In this document: in pieces, positions 1-5,353 of the stretch
How positions within the stretch are numbered: the first letter of the stretch is position 1
Layout of the letters: the number at the start of each line of letters is the position of its first letter
Source of the DNA: Alphaproteobacteria bacterium
GTDB lineage: Bacteria > Pseudomonadota > Alphaproteobacteria > JAGOMX01
Length of the DNA: 5,688 nt
Assembly (NCBI GenBank): GCA_016742295.1
Contig: JACVCA010000098.1
Span: forward strand, 1 to 5,688
Direction: 5' to 3'
Position numbers and translations under genes: made by a program
Notes under the pieces: generated by a model
The model's input: the letters and a program-made list of their open reading frames with translations, nothing else
Told to the model about the DNA's origin: nothing
Database searches by the model: none

Positions 1-213
1 CCTCTAATAGCGGCCGAAGCCTTTCCCCCTCAGGGCGTATGCGGTATTAGCTATAGTTTCCCATAGTTATTCCCCACTACTAGGTAGATTCCCACGCGTT
101 ACTCACCCGTCTGCCACTAAGTATCCCAGCCGAAGCCAGGTACTTCGTTCGACTTGCATGTGTTAAGCATGCCGCCAGCGTTCGTTCTGAGCCAGGATCA
201 AACTCTCAAGTTT
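1..213 (-). rRNA. rrs: 16S ribosomal RNA, 5' part (cut by window edge)
   Basis: Read on the minus strand, this begins with the universal bacterial 16S start: AGAGTTTGATCCTGGCTCAG (the 27F site) lies at 187-206, followed by GAACGAACGCTGGCGGC. The later conserved block GTGAGTAACGCGTGGGAATC is also readable. E. coli position 8 corresponds to base 206, which puts the mature 5' end near 213 by extrapolation. Only about the first 210 nucleotides are present; the rest lies before base 1. The segment GGCGGCATGCTTAACACATG replaces the common alphaproteobacterial GGCGGCAGGCCTAACACATG, and I associate it with Holosporales-type endosymbionts. The gene identity is certain; the order-level taxonomy is inference. 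Confidence 0.97.
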
Positions 214-246
214 GATTGAGCTACAATTAAGTAGACTCATAATCCT

Positions 247-313
247 GACCGAATTAAAGCGTTGTACGTTTAATGACTCAAAGATTCATTAATTGATGCG
301 CTCTATTTCGGTC
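247..313 (-). repeat. Leader stem with internal hairpin, next to 16S
   Basis: In the minus-strand RNA, bases 299-313 (GACCGAAATAGAGCG) can pair with 247-261 (CGCTTTAATTCGGTC). This gives 15 positions with one A-A mismatch and one G-U pair. The enclosed loop holds a second perfect 7-bp hairpin, TTAATGA/TCATTAA, at 270-276 and 286-292 with a 9-nt loop. The nested fold lies about 35 nt upstream of mature 16S, so a role in precursor folding or processing is likely. The base-pairing is seen directly; the function is inferred. Confidence 0.55.
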
Positions 314-333
314 GTATTTTATTACTACGACCG
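309..333 (-). repeat. Perfect 8-bp leader hairpin, competing with the 247-313 stem
   Basis: CGGTCGTA (309-316) and TACGACCG (326-333) are exact reverse complements around a 9-nt loop. Bases 309-313 are also one arm of the longer stem 247-261/299-313, because GACCG occurs at both 247-251 and 329-333. The two pairings cannot form at once. No T-run follows in the minus-strand RNA, so this is not an intrinsic terminator. Confidence 0.55.
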
Positions 334-360
334 CCGTCTGCGCATCCCTTCCATACTCTT

Positions 361-376
361 TACAATTTCAAAGATC
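361..376 (-). promoter_or_regulatory. boxA-like rRNA antitermination site
   Basis: The minus strand reads GATCTTTGAAATTGTA, close to the boxA core TGCTCTTTGA-(A/C)-ATT found in alphaproteobacterial rRNA leaders. It lies about 50 nt after the predicted start and 150 nt before 16S, where NusB/S10 loading is expected. The match rests on motif similarity and position. Confidence 0.55.
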
Positions 377-429
377 GCCGCGCTAACCCAGCCATTTTAA
401 CGTTCCTGTGGTCAAATGCGGTAGTTGTG

Positions 430-458
430 GTTATATAAGCTCATATCTTAGGTGTCAA
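430..458 (-). promoter_or_regulatory. Sigma-70-type promoter of the 16S rRNA gene
   Basis: On the minus strand a perfect -35 TTGACA (453-458) is followed after exactly 17 bp by TATAAC (430-435), five of six matches to the -10 consensus. It points toward 16S, about 210 nt upstream of the mature end, a normal distance for a bacterial rRNA promoter. Transcription should start near 423. No second equally good promoter was seen in the leader. Confidence 0.8.
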
Positions 459-490
459 CGCATTTTTATGAAAAATTTTACTTTTTTTCA
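459..490 (-). promoter_or_regulatory. A/T-rich UP-like element upstream of the rRNA promoter
   Basis: Directly upstream of the -35, the minus strand is almost pure A/T with phased A- and T-tracts (GAAAAAAAGTAAAATTTTTC, then ATAAAAATG). This is the position and composition of an UP element bound by the RNA polymerase alpha C-terminal domain, common at rRNA promoters. The genome is AT-rich overall, so composition alone is modest evidence. Confidence 0.4.
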
Positions 491-495
491 GGACT

Positions 496-525
496 ATTGG
501 TTACTCCTTTTAAAGAGCCAATTTT
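496..525. repeat. Hairpin with T-run on the plus side
   Basis: ATTGG (496-500) pairs with CCAAT (518-522), and inside it CTC (504-506) pairs with GAG (515-517), leaving a 3-nt bulge and an 8-nt loop. On the plus strand it runs into TTTT (522-525), so it could act as a weak terminator. No gene ends just before it, and its stem is AT-rich. The function is unknown. Confidence 0.25.
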
Positions 526-1022
526 ATAAGCGAAAGTAAGATGGGCTTACAAGGACTTGCGTAAGCATAGTCATATTGTTAACTAATTATACCTTTCAAA
601 CCCTCATTTTGCAAGTGAGAGCCTTATATATTATTTGGCTTTCCATGAAAGTTAGTTTTAAACTTAAGACATCCATTGCAGCTTTTCATTTCTTCTTATG
701 ATTTGTATCTTGCTGTTTTCACGAGGCCCTCAACTTGTCGAGATTTGTTGCGAGAATATATGATCCTTCCTCATTTTAGGTATAATGGTAGCGTGAAATG
801 ACCAAGTTATTGAAAATGGTCAGAGCTTCTTTAAGCTTTTCTCTGTAGTGATCTACACAAAACTCAGCTATACTTTTGTATATTGTATCTATCAGGAATA
901 TGTTCAAATTTTGAGGTTAATCCATGGAGCTAAACAAGGGTCATAACTCTTCAAGGGCCATGTCAGAATAGATACATGACAGTAAATTTTTAACCTTTTT
1001 TACAAGAGTTATTACTTATAAA
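526..1022. other. Spacer with no supported gene
   Basis: About 500 bases separate the rRNA promoter region from the TPR-toxin gene. I find no convincing gene, tRNA or IS. Small structures are present: GCTTAC/GTAAGC (545-550 and 561-566, 10-nt loop), TGACC/GGTCA (799-803 and 818-822), AGCTT-CTTT-AAGCT near 824-837, and a lone perfect TATAAT at 781-786 without a matching -35. On the minus strand one frame stays open for 46 codons from 916 to 779 and continues past a single stop to 719. Its composition looks somewhat protein-like, but it has no start or recognisable homology, so at most it is an eroded gene. The 10-mer ACGAGGCCCT at 721-730 recurs at 5368-5377. Confidence 0.5.
876..904 (+). promoter_or_regulatory. 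Weak candidate promoter for the TPR-toxin gene
   Basis: TTGTAT (876-881) and TATGTT (899-904) are separated by 17 bp and face the gene starting at 1023, giving a leader of about 110 nt. Each hexamer matches consensus at four positions, so in AT-rich DNA this could be chance. A short inverted pair TGTCA/TGACA (961-965 and 977-981) lies between it and the gene and might be an operator or nothing. Confidence 0.2.
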
Positions 1023-3008
1023 ATGCCTAATCTAGTTAAATTTATAGCAAGCTTAGTTGTAATCATATGTTTTTTAAAAGATGCCCTGGCATCTGATCGT
1101 TTAACAATTCATGAAGTAGATGAAGTACTTAACACATATGTGAAAGGGTGGTGTCCTGAAGAATCAAATTTTTTACCTGAACTAACTTTAGCTCGTTTGA
1201 AGGTTAAAAGTGATGATACGATAAGTATCCTAAATTTTATTTATAAATGCAAGGCAGATTACATCAAAAGAAATGCTGCTACCTCAGAAAAAGCAGAGTA
1301 CGATTTTTTTCACTCCAAAGAAGTTTTTAAAGCTTATTTAGAAGATGGATGGTTTCCTGTGACTGTTTGGAAGGATGTCTCATTTTATTATCATGCTGAA
1401 GGAGCTGAATATTTTCTTCACCATGAAGATTATGACGCTGCTGAGCAACATTTCATTCATGCTAACTCTTTCTTTCCCGAAAGAACACGGCCTATATTAT
1501 CTAGTTTTATAGCTAAAGAATTACATAACCTTGAAACAAAAAAGCCATACCCCCATATAACTCCTGCACATTTTTCTAAAGCGATTTCTCTTTATCAAAA
1601 AGTAAGAAAGATACAAGAATTTGATTACGATAATATAGATAATATTGCATTAGCATTTTTGAATTATCAAGCAGGTCATTACAAAGAAGCAATCCAATTA
1701 GGTGAAGAGGCTTTAAAGCACCCCTGGCCCTCTGAGCACGACCCTTGTTATCGATTAAGAACTGAGCCCCTCTTACTTCAAAGTTTGATAGCATCCGCTC
1801 ATTATGAGTGTGGGCATCTGGATATGGCAAAGAGGCTCTGGCAGCACGGTAATCAGCAAGCAATGCTAGCGCAGGACTTACTTCATCTGGCCACAATTTG
1901 TGCAATTAAAAGGGAGTGGAAGAATTCTCATAAATACTTCATAGCCATGGTTAAGCAAGTTAATGAAAATGATAAGCTATATTTTCAACCTCATGAAGTA
2001 CTTAGCTTAATTGAAACATTAATTATGGTGAAATCAAGCAGGAAAGATGTTGAGCAATTCATAGAAATCTTTATGAACAATTATCCCTCTATAAGTAACG
2101 ATGTAGAGTGCTTAAGAGATAAAATTCGTACTCAAAATCGAGAGGAAGTAAAAATACTTTTAAGTAAAGCAATTTCTACGGACCTCTTTATGAAAGTAAG
2201 AGAAATGTTTTCTCAATTTGATCAAAGTTATAAAGAGTTGTGGGTACGTGCCTCTAAACTTAACAATGCCCAAGCAAGCAAGATATTAAAGAAAATAGAT
2301 TATTTGGCAGAAGAATTATCTGTAATTAACGCACAATTTGAGGACCTATATAAACAGAATAATCGTATGGCTGATATTAAACTAGCAACCTCTCTTTTCG
2401 AGCGCTATAACCAAATGAGCGATCAGTTTTTACTTGAAAGCAAATCTTTGATAAAGCTGATGGGTAGTTTAAAACGGTCTAATAAAAAATCTGCAATAGA
2501 AAGACAAGTTGATCTTTTTACACAGCCATTACCTCTTCAAGAAAAAAATCTTAAAGCCGAGATTATTAAAGAACACAAACAGAGGCTAAAAACAATTGAA
2601 CAAAAAAATCAACTCACAGAATTGAAGCAAGAACAAAGAAAGCAAAAAAGAAAGGAACTTCAAGAATCTTATCAAGAAGGACCTTCTACTTCAACAAACT
2701 CAGCCAGCCCTACTTTGGTAGAAACAAGCTATATAAAATCCTTCAAAAATGATTCAGATAAAACTATTTGGGAAACCAAAAATTCACATCCATACCCCTC
2801 TACTGTAATACTCTTACTTGATGCTCTTAATAAATCTCCAAGTATGTTTCATTTAAGAAGAAATCTTACGTCTGGCTCTTCTCTTGAACGTTTAAAGGGA
2901 AATCGTAATGGGCAATTGAGCTTAAGGGTCAATGATCAGTGGCGCCTTTGTTTCACTTGGCATATTGGAGTTGGGGCTTACAATGTTGAAATTGTTGATT
3001 ATCACTAA
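1023..3008 (+). CDS. Secreted TPR/coiled-coil protein with C-terminal HigB-like toxin domain
   Basis: The 661-residue protein has a Sec signal peptide: n-region with Lys6, hydrophobic core about 7-18, and an Ala-Leu-Ala cleavage motif at 21-23. Residues ~115-310 are helical with TPR-like spacing (for example AEYFLHHEDYDAAEQHF and LNYQAGHYKEAIQLGEEAL). Residues ~400-550 are charged and probably coiled coil, ending in a Lys/Glu/Gln-rich stretch, then a Ser/Thr/Pro linker (~551-566). Residues ~568-661 match the HigB/GraT branch of the RelE superfamily (plasmid-maintenance killer family): IKSF at the start, LERLKGNRNGQ, RVNDQWRLCF, and the terminal IVDYH. Family members cleave mRNA on the ribosome, and the C-terminal Asp-Tyr-His is implicated in HigB catalysis; here it is D659-Y660-H661. 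Stand-alone HigB is about 90-100 residues, so the domain looks complete. The ATG at 1023 gives a proper signal peptide although upstream Shine-Dalgarno pairing is weak (AAGAG, ~15 nt away). No HigA-type antitoxin follows. I infer an exported toxin or effector; the target (host, organelle or rival bacterium) is unknown. Confidence 0.85.
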   Translation: MPNLVKFIASLVVIICFLKDALASDRLTIHEVDEVLNTYVKGWCPEESNFLPELTLARLKVKSDDTISILNFIYKCKADYIKRNAATSEKAEYDFFHSKEVFKAYLEDGWFPVTVWKDVSFYYHAEGAEYFLHHEDYDAAEQHFIHANSFFPERTRPILSSFIAKELHNLETKKPYPHITPAHFSKAISLYQKVRKIQEFDYDNIDNIALAFLNYQAGHYKEAIQLGEEALKHPWPSEHDPCYRLRTEPLLLQSLIASAHYECGHLDMAKRLWQHGNQQAMLAQDLLHLATICAIKREWKNSHKYFIAMVKQVNENDKLYFQPHEVLSLIETLIMVKSSRKDVEQFIEIFMNNYPSISNDVECLRDKIRTQNREEVKILLSKAISTDLFMKVREMFSQFDQSYKELWVRASKLNNAQASKILKKIDYLAEELSVINAQFEDLYKQNNRMADIKLATSLFERYNQMSDQFLLESKSLIKLMGSLKRSNKKSAIERQVDLFTQPLPLQEKNLKAEIIKEHKQRLKTIEQKNQLTELKQEQRKQKRKELQESYQEGPSTSTNSASPTLVETSYIKSFKNDSDKTIWETKNSHPYPSTVILLLDALNKSPSMFHLRRNLTSGSSLERLKGNRNGQLSLRVNDQWRLCFTWHIGVGAYNVEIVDYH

Positions 3009-3204
3009 AAGCTTAAGAAAACCGGCGGTGCCACGTTAAGTATGAAGGTTTATGTTATAGTTTCATTTATAGAATATATTAGAGCGTATAAGTGTACAAA
3101 TGCTATCGTTTTCCTTCCTTTCTCATTCAGTCAGTTGTATTCTTTTATCGGTAATGTCAAATTATCAGTTAAAATGAGTAAAATTTAATTACTTCCTCTT
3201 TATC
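3009..3204. other. Convergent intergenic region
   Basis: This 196-base AT-rich gap lies between two genes that converge on it. There is no strong GC-rich intrinsic terminator for either. The only GC-rich patch is ACCGGCGGTGCC (3021-3032). A short inverted pair TTCCT/AGGAA overlaps the stop of the minus-strand gene (about 3194-3211), with an A/T-rich sequence beyond it. Antitoxin-like coding was sought here in the plus frames and not found. Confidence 0.5.
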
Positions 3205-4887
3205 TTAGGAAATGACACAGTCTCCAGGAACTGGCTTTTTCTCTTCCTTCTCGGGTAACTTCACTCCTTCATAGCTTCCTGGTGCTCTTCTTGTCGGATT
3301 AAAATTATTTTGGGAACTTTGCAGAGCATCAGTACTACCTGAAGAACTTTGGTCAGATGATCCTATACATTGAATTGCAGAATCCGAATCTATACCTTTA
3401 TAACTTTCTGATGGTATGACTTTAACGGTAGGAAGGCTGTGATTTGCAGCTTGTTCGGCTTGTTTACGCGTTTTAAAATATATTGTTTTATTTTGATAGT
3501 CTTTAAGGTACTCACCATTATTATAGCGTACACAATACCCTTCTATTTGAAATTTTTCTCCTGAAAATATTTTGAAACCTGTATTGGAATTGCTTGAAGA
3601 TTTTGTAGATACTGACCTTTGTTTTTTTAAAGAACTAGGAGCGACTTCTCTTTTAGAGGTAATTTTTGTAGCTTCCCGATTTGGACGTTTCCCATAAGTT
3701 GAGCTTGCCTGTGTTCCTTCTAAAGGTGGATATTCCTTTTCCTTTAAATTTATCTCTTCCAATGATTTTCCAAGCGGTGTAAGTGAAAATGCTTTAATCA
3801 AATTCTGGCCAATATTACCCCTTACAGCGACTGACATTTCAAAATTGTTGGCTATATGAAAAGTTTCACTAACAGCTGACAACCAATTGAAAGAACTTTC
3901 ACAAATAACATCTTGATCAGCAATAAGGGTTTTGGCATGAAGGTTAGGGTGCGTAATATAAGAGAAATTGGAAGCCATACTTTTAAGTCTATTAAGAGAT
4001 GTAAAAATCTCTCTTTGTTCATGAGGAATTTTGTCACAAGGAGAAGGAAGAGTAATCAAGGTAAGTGAAACTCCTTTCCTTCTAAGATTTTGAAGTAATT
4101 TAGGGGTAAAGGTTTCTTGAAGTTTAGCAAGTCTTATGAAAGGTGATAGCAAAAGAACGCGCTCTTGAGCATTTTCAAATACGTCGTTTAAAAACAACCC
4201 ATGAGCTTCTGAGGTTCTGAGAGTGTAAAGAAATTGTTTAGGAGCAAATTGATAAGCTCCTGTTGAAAACGCATCCGTATCGCTTAAAAATTTCTCGATA
4301 CCCTTGTCATTTTCATATTTTTGACTTTGATAAAAGCGAATTCCCTGCCAAACATCTTTAATAAGGCCTGAGGCTAATAACCCTGATGCCACTATCGTAC
4401 CGTTTACTGAGCCTTCTCTCGAATCTGATAGCCAATTATAAGATCCAATAGCGACAGTTTCTTTGTCTTTTAAAACGCATTTTGCATGAATGGTAATATC
4501 TTCAAATCTTGCGCAACTAGATTCTATATGGCGTAAAATAGCATATTCCTTAGGAGGATATAAAAGACGATTTTCATAATAAATATACACTTTAACCCCA
4601 CGCGCAGCAGCCTCCATTATAGCATCTCCAATGCCTTCATCTGTGAGCCGTTGAAGAGAGACGCTATAACTAGAGATCATAACAGTTTCTTGAGCAGAAT
4701 TGAGGGTATCGATAAGAAATGTGGTGTGATCTTGATCAGAGCTAAGCCTTCTTGCATATAAGGGAGTAGAGTCTATTTCTGATGCATCTCTGCGCCATGA
4801 GGAAGAAGAATGTACCCAATCTACGGTATTAGGTATTAAAACAAGTAAAATTAGTAATCTATAAACAAGGAATGATAGTTTTTTCAT
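3205..4887 (-). CDS. Secreted phospholipase-D-superfamily protein ending in a CaaX box
   Basis: The 560-residue protein starts with a signal peptide: Lys2-Lys3, a hydrophobic run ~4-20, and an uncertain cleavage site near the Ser-rich 27-30. Two complete HKD catalytic motifs follow: HAKCVLKD with H134, K136, D141, then GSYNWLS; and HAKTLIAD with H317, K319, D324, then SSFNWLS. Two HKD motifs in one chain form one active site in PLD-type phospholipases and nucleases, using a phospho-histidine intermediate. Which substrate is used here cannot be told. Residues ~395-437 are a basic, Ser-rich linker; ~438-490 (FKIFSGEKFQIEGYCVRYNN onward) look like a small folded domain I do not recognise; ~500-550 are disordered and Ser/Gln-rich. 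The protein ends Cys557-Val-Ile-Ser, the form farnesylated by eukaryotic CaaX transferases. The ATG at 4887 is set by a strong Shine-Dalgarno sequence and the signal peptide. I infer a host-directed effector. HKD and signal peptide are firm; prenylation is a prediction. Confidence 0.88.
   Translation of the reverse strand: MKKLSFLVYRLLILLVLIPNTVDWVHSSSSWRRDASEIDSTPLYARRLSSDQDHTTFLIDTLNSAQETVMISSYSVSLQRLTDEGIGDAIMEAAARGVKVYIYYENRLLYPPKEYAILRHIESSCARFEDITIHAKCVLKDKETVAIGSYNWLSDSREGSVNGTIVASGLLASGLIKDVWQGIRFYQSQKYENDKGIEKFLSDTDAFSTGAYQFAPKQFLYTLRTSEAHGLFLNDVFENAQERVLLLSPFIRLAKLQETFTPKLLQNLRRKGVSLTLITLPSPCDKIPHEQREIFTSLNRLKSMASNFSYITHPNLHAKTLIADQDVICESSFNWLSAVSETFHIANNFEMSVAVRGNIGQNLIKAFSLTPLGKSLEEINLKEKEYPPLEGTQASSTYGKRPNREATKITSKREVAPSSLKKQRSVSTKSSSNSNTGFKIFSGEKFQIEGYCVRYNNGEYLKDYQNKTIYFKTRKQAEQAANHSLPTVKVIPSESYKGIDSDSAIQCIGSSDQSSSGSTDALQSSQNNFNPTRRAPGSYEGVKLPEKEEKKPVPGDCVIS
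3208..3219 (-). other. C-terminal CaaX motif (Cys-Val-Ile-Ser)
   Basis: The last four codons before the TAA stop encode C-V-I-S, preceded by a Lys/Glu-rich segment (LPEKEEKKPVPGD). It fits Cys-aliphatic-aliphatic-X with X = Ser, the class preferred by farnesyltransferase (compare CVLS of H-Ras and CVIM of K-Ras). Bacteria have no CaaX prenyltransferase; known bacterial cases such as Legionella AnkB are modified by the host. The motif is seen; its use is inferred. Confidence 0.6.
3916..3939 (-). other. Second HKD catalytic motif of the PLD protein
   Basis: The codons encode His-Ala-Lys-Thr-Leu-Ile-Ala-Asp (H317, K319, D324), an exact HxKx4D motif, followed by SSFNW, the usual downstream Ser/Asn block. 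The first motif, HAKCVLKD, is encoded at 4465-4488. Both halves of the expected active site are intact. Confidence 0.9.
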
Positions 4888-4894
4888 TGGTTTT

Positions 4895-4901
4895 CCCCCT
4901 C
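4895..4901 (-). promoter_or_regulatory. Strong Shine-Dalgarno site of the PLD gene
   Basis: The minus strand reads GAGGGGG, 7 nt before the ATG at 4887. It is one of the few G-rich runs in the AT-rich upstream region and fixes the start codon. The contrast with the weak site before the TPR-toxin gene suggests more efficient translation here. Confidence 0.75.
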
Positions 4902-4921
4902 TTTATTTTCACAATAAAAAA

Positions 4922-4927
4922 AGTATA
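4922..4927 (-). promoter_or_regulatory. Possible -10 element of the PLD gene
   Basis: The minus strand carries TATACT, five of six matches to TATAAT, about 35 nt upstream of the start codon. No convincing -35 lies 16-18 bp further upstream, so it is only a candidate. Confidence 0.25.
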
Positions 4928-4990
4928 TTTATTGCCGTAGAGTAACTATAAAAGGAATAATTTATAAACACAACCATATTAAAGGCCCTA

Positions 4991-5010
4991 GGGGTTTGTT
5001 GCAACTTTGA
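4991..5010 (+). repeat. Left terminal repeat of the IS6-family fragment
   Basis: GGGGTTTGTTGCAACTTTGA resembles the GG-N(2-4)-CTGTTGCAAA ends of IS6/IS26-type elements. It lies the normal distance upstream of the transposase reading frame. The partner repeat is absent, so the exact outer boundary is set by similarity only. Confidence 0.6.
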
Positions 5011-5056
5011 GATGAAAGTGTAAGCTTAGAGGTATAAATAACATTGGTAGTTAGTT

Positions 5057-5353
5057 ATGAAACTTTAAAACTTTCGTTATCGCCAGTTTTTACCTACTAT
5101 TATTCTCTAATGCAGGCGTTGGTACCTGTATTATCCTCTGAGCTACCGTAATTTAGAAGGAATGATGAGCGAGCGAGGCATTGAGGTTGATCATACCACT
5201 CTTTATCACTGGGTGCAGAAATATGCTCCTGAGCTTGAGAAAAGAATTAGAGGATATGCACGTACCTTTTGTACATCATGGCACCTTGATGAAACCTACC
5301 TTAAGATAAAAGGACAATCGAAATACCTCTATCGTGGAATAGATAAGCATGGG
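5057..5353 (+). pseudogene. IS6-family transposase, truncated and with in-frame stops
   Basis: The frame beginning MKL at 5057 runs through NFRYRQFLPTIIL, then RRWYLYYPLSYRNLEGMMSE, then the helix-turn-helix stretch VDHTTLYHWVQKYAPELEKR, and SWHLDETYLKIKG with the first catalytic Asp of the DDE triad. This is the normal order of an IS6 transposase N-terminal half. Two TAA stops interrupt it, at 5066-5068 and 5108-5110. A 72-codon frame from the internal ATG at 5162 is open but is only the middle of the protein. After LYRGIDKHG the homology stops; the tail RYGSLRGP to the TAA at 5378 is out-of-frame reading of msrA sequence. The second Asp and the Glu of the triad are missing, so the gene is dead. 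Confidence 0.85.

Larger units (their letters stand above)
214..423 (-). other. 16S rRNA 5' leader (transcribed precursor region)
   Basis: This is the stretch between the predicted transcription start (about base 423, some 7 nt past the -10) and the mature 16S end. It encodes no protein or tRNA that I can see. It holds a boxA-like site (361-376) and two stem structures (309-333 and 247-313). Together these are what is expected of a pre-rRNA leader that loads antitermination factors and is processed by RNase III. The partner strand of the main 16S processing stem would lie downstream of 16S, outside the window. Confidence 0.7.
4991..5353 (+). mobile_element. Left-end fragment of an IS6-family insertion sequence
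   Basis: The fragment starts at an IS6-type terminal sequence (GGGGTTTGTTGC), followed after about 65 bp by the 5' part of an IS6-family (IS6/IS26-like) transposase gene. A complete element would be roughly 0.7-0.9 kb; here only about 360 bp remain, and the right half with its terminal repeat is missing. At 5350-5353 the sequence changes to an msrA remnant. IS6-type insertion normally duplicates 8 bp; the left flank is AGGCCCTA (4983-4990), and AGGCCCT reappears at 5371-5377 inside the msrA remnant. Without the right IS end this cannot be accepted as a target duplication. Confidence 0.75.

Noticed and set aside
884..976. 9-bp inverted repeat TGTATCTAT (884-892) / ATAGATACA (968-976)
   Set aside because: The arms are 75 bases apart with no extension of the pairing. 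A 9-bp AT-rich match within ~500 bases of AT-rich DNA is plausible by chance.
214..1022. tRNA genes or CRISPR repeats beside the rRNA gene
   Set aside because: No cloverleaf with a GTTCRA-type T-arm and CCA-proximal stem was seen on either strand, and no regularly spaced direct repeats occur.
1576..1905. 109-codon minus-strand open frame
   Set aside because: It lies wholly inside the TPR-toxin gene on the other strand, has no recognisable domain, and the opposite frame has clear protein signatures. It is an antisense shadow.
3009..3040. GC-rich patch ACCGGCGGTGCC as an intrinsic terminator of the toxin gene
   Set aside because: The patch is not self-complementary enough to make a stable stem and is not followed by a T-run on the plus strand.
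3042..3188. 48-codon plus-strand frame (MKVYVIVSF...) right after the toxin gene, considered as a possible antitoxin
   Set aside because: It has no Shine-Dalgarno site, no HTH or acidic antitoxin character, and its hydrophobic AT-driven composition looks like random spacer translation.
3852..4037. 61-codon minus-strand open frame
   Set aside because: It overlaps the second HKD region of the PLD gene in another frame on the same strand, and the PLD frame is intact there.
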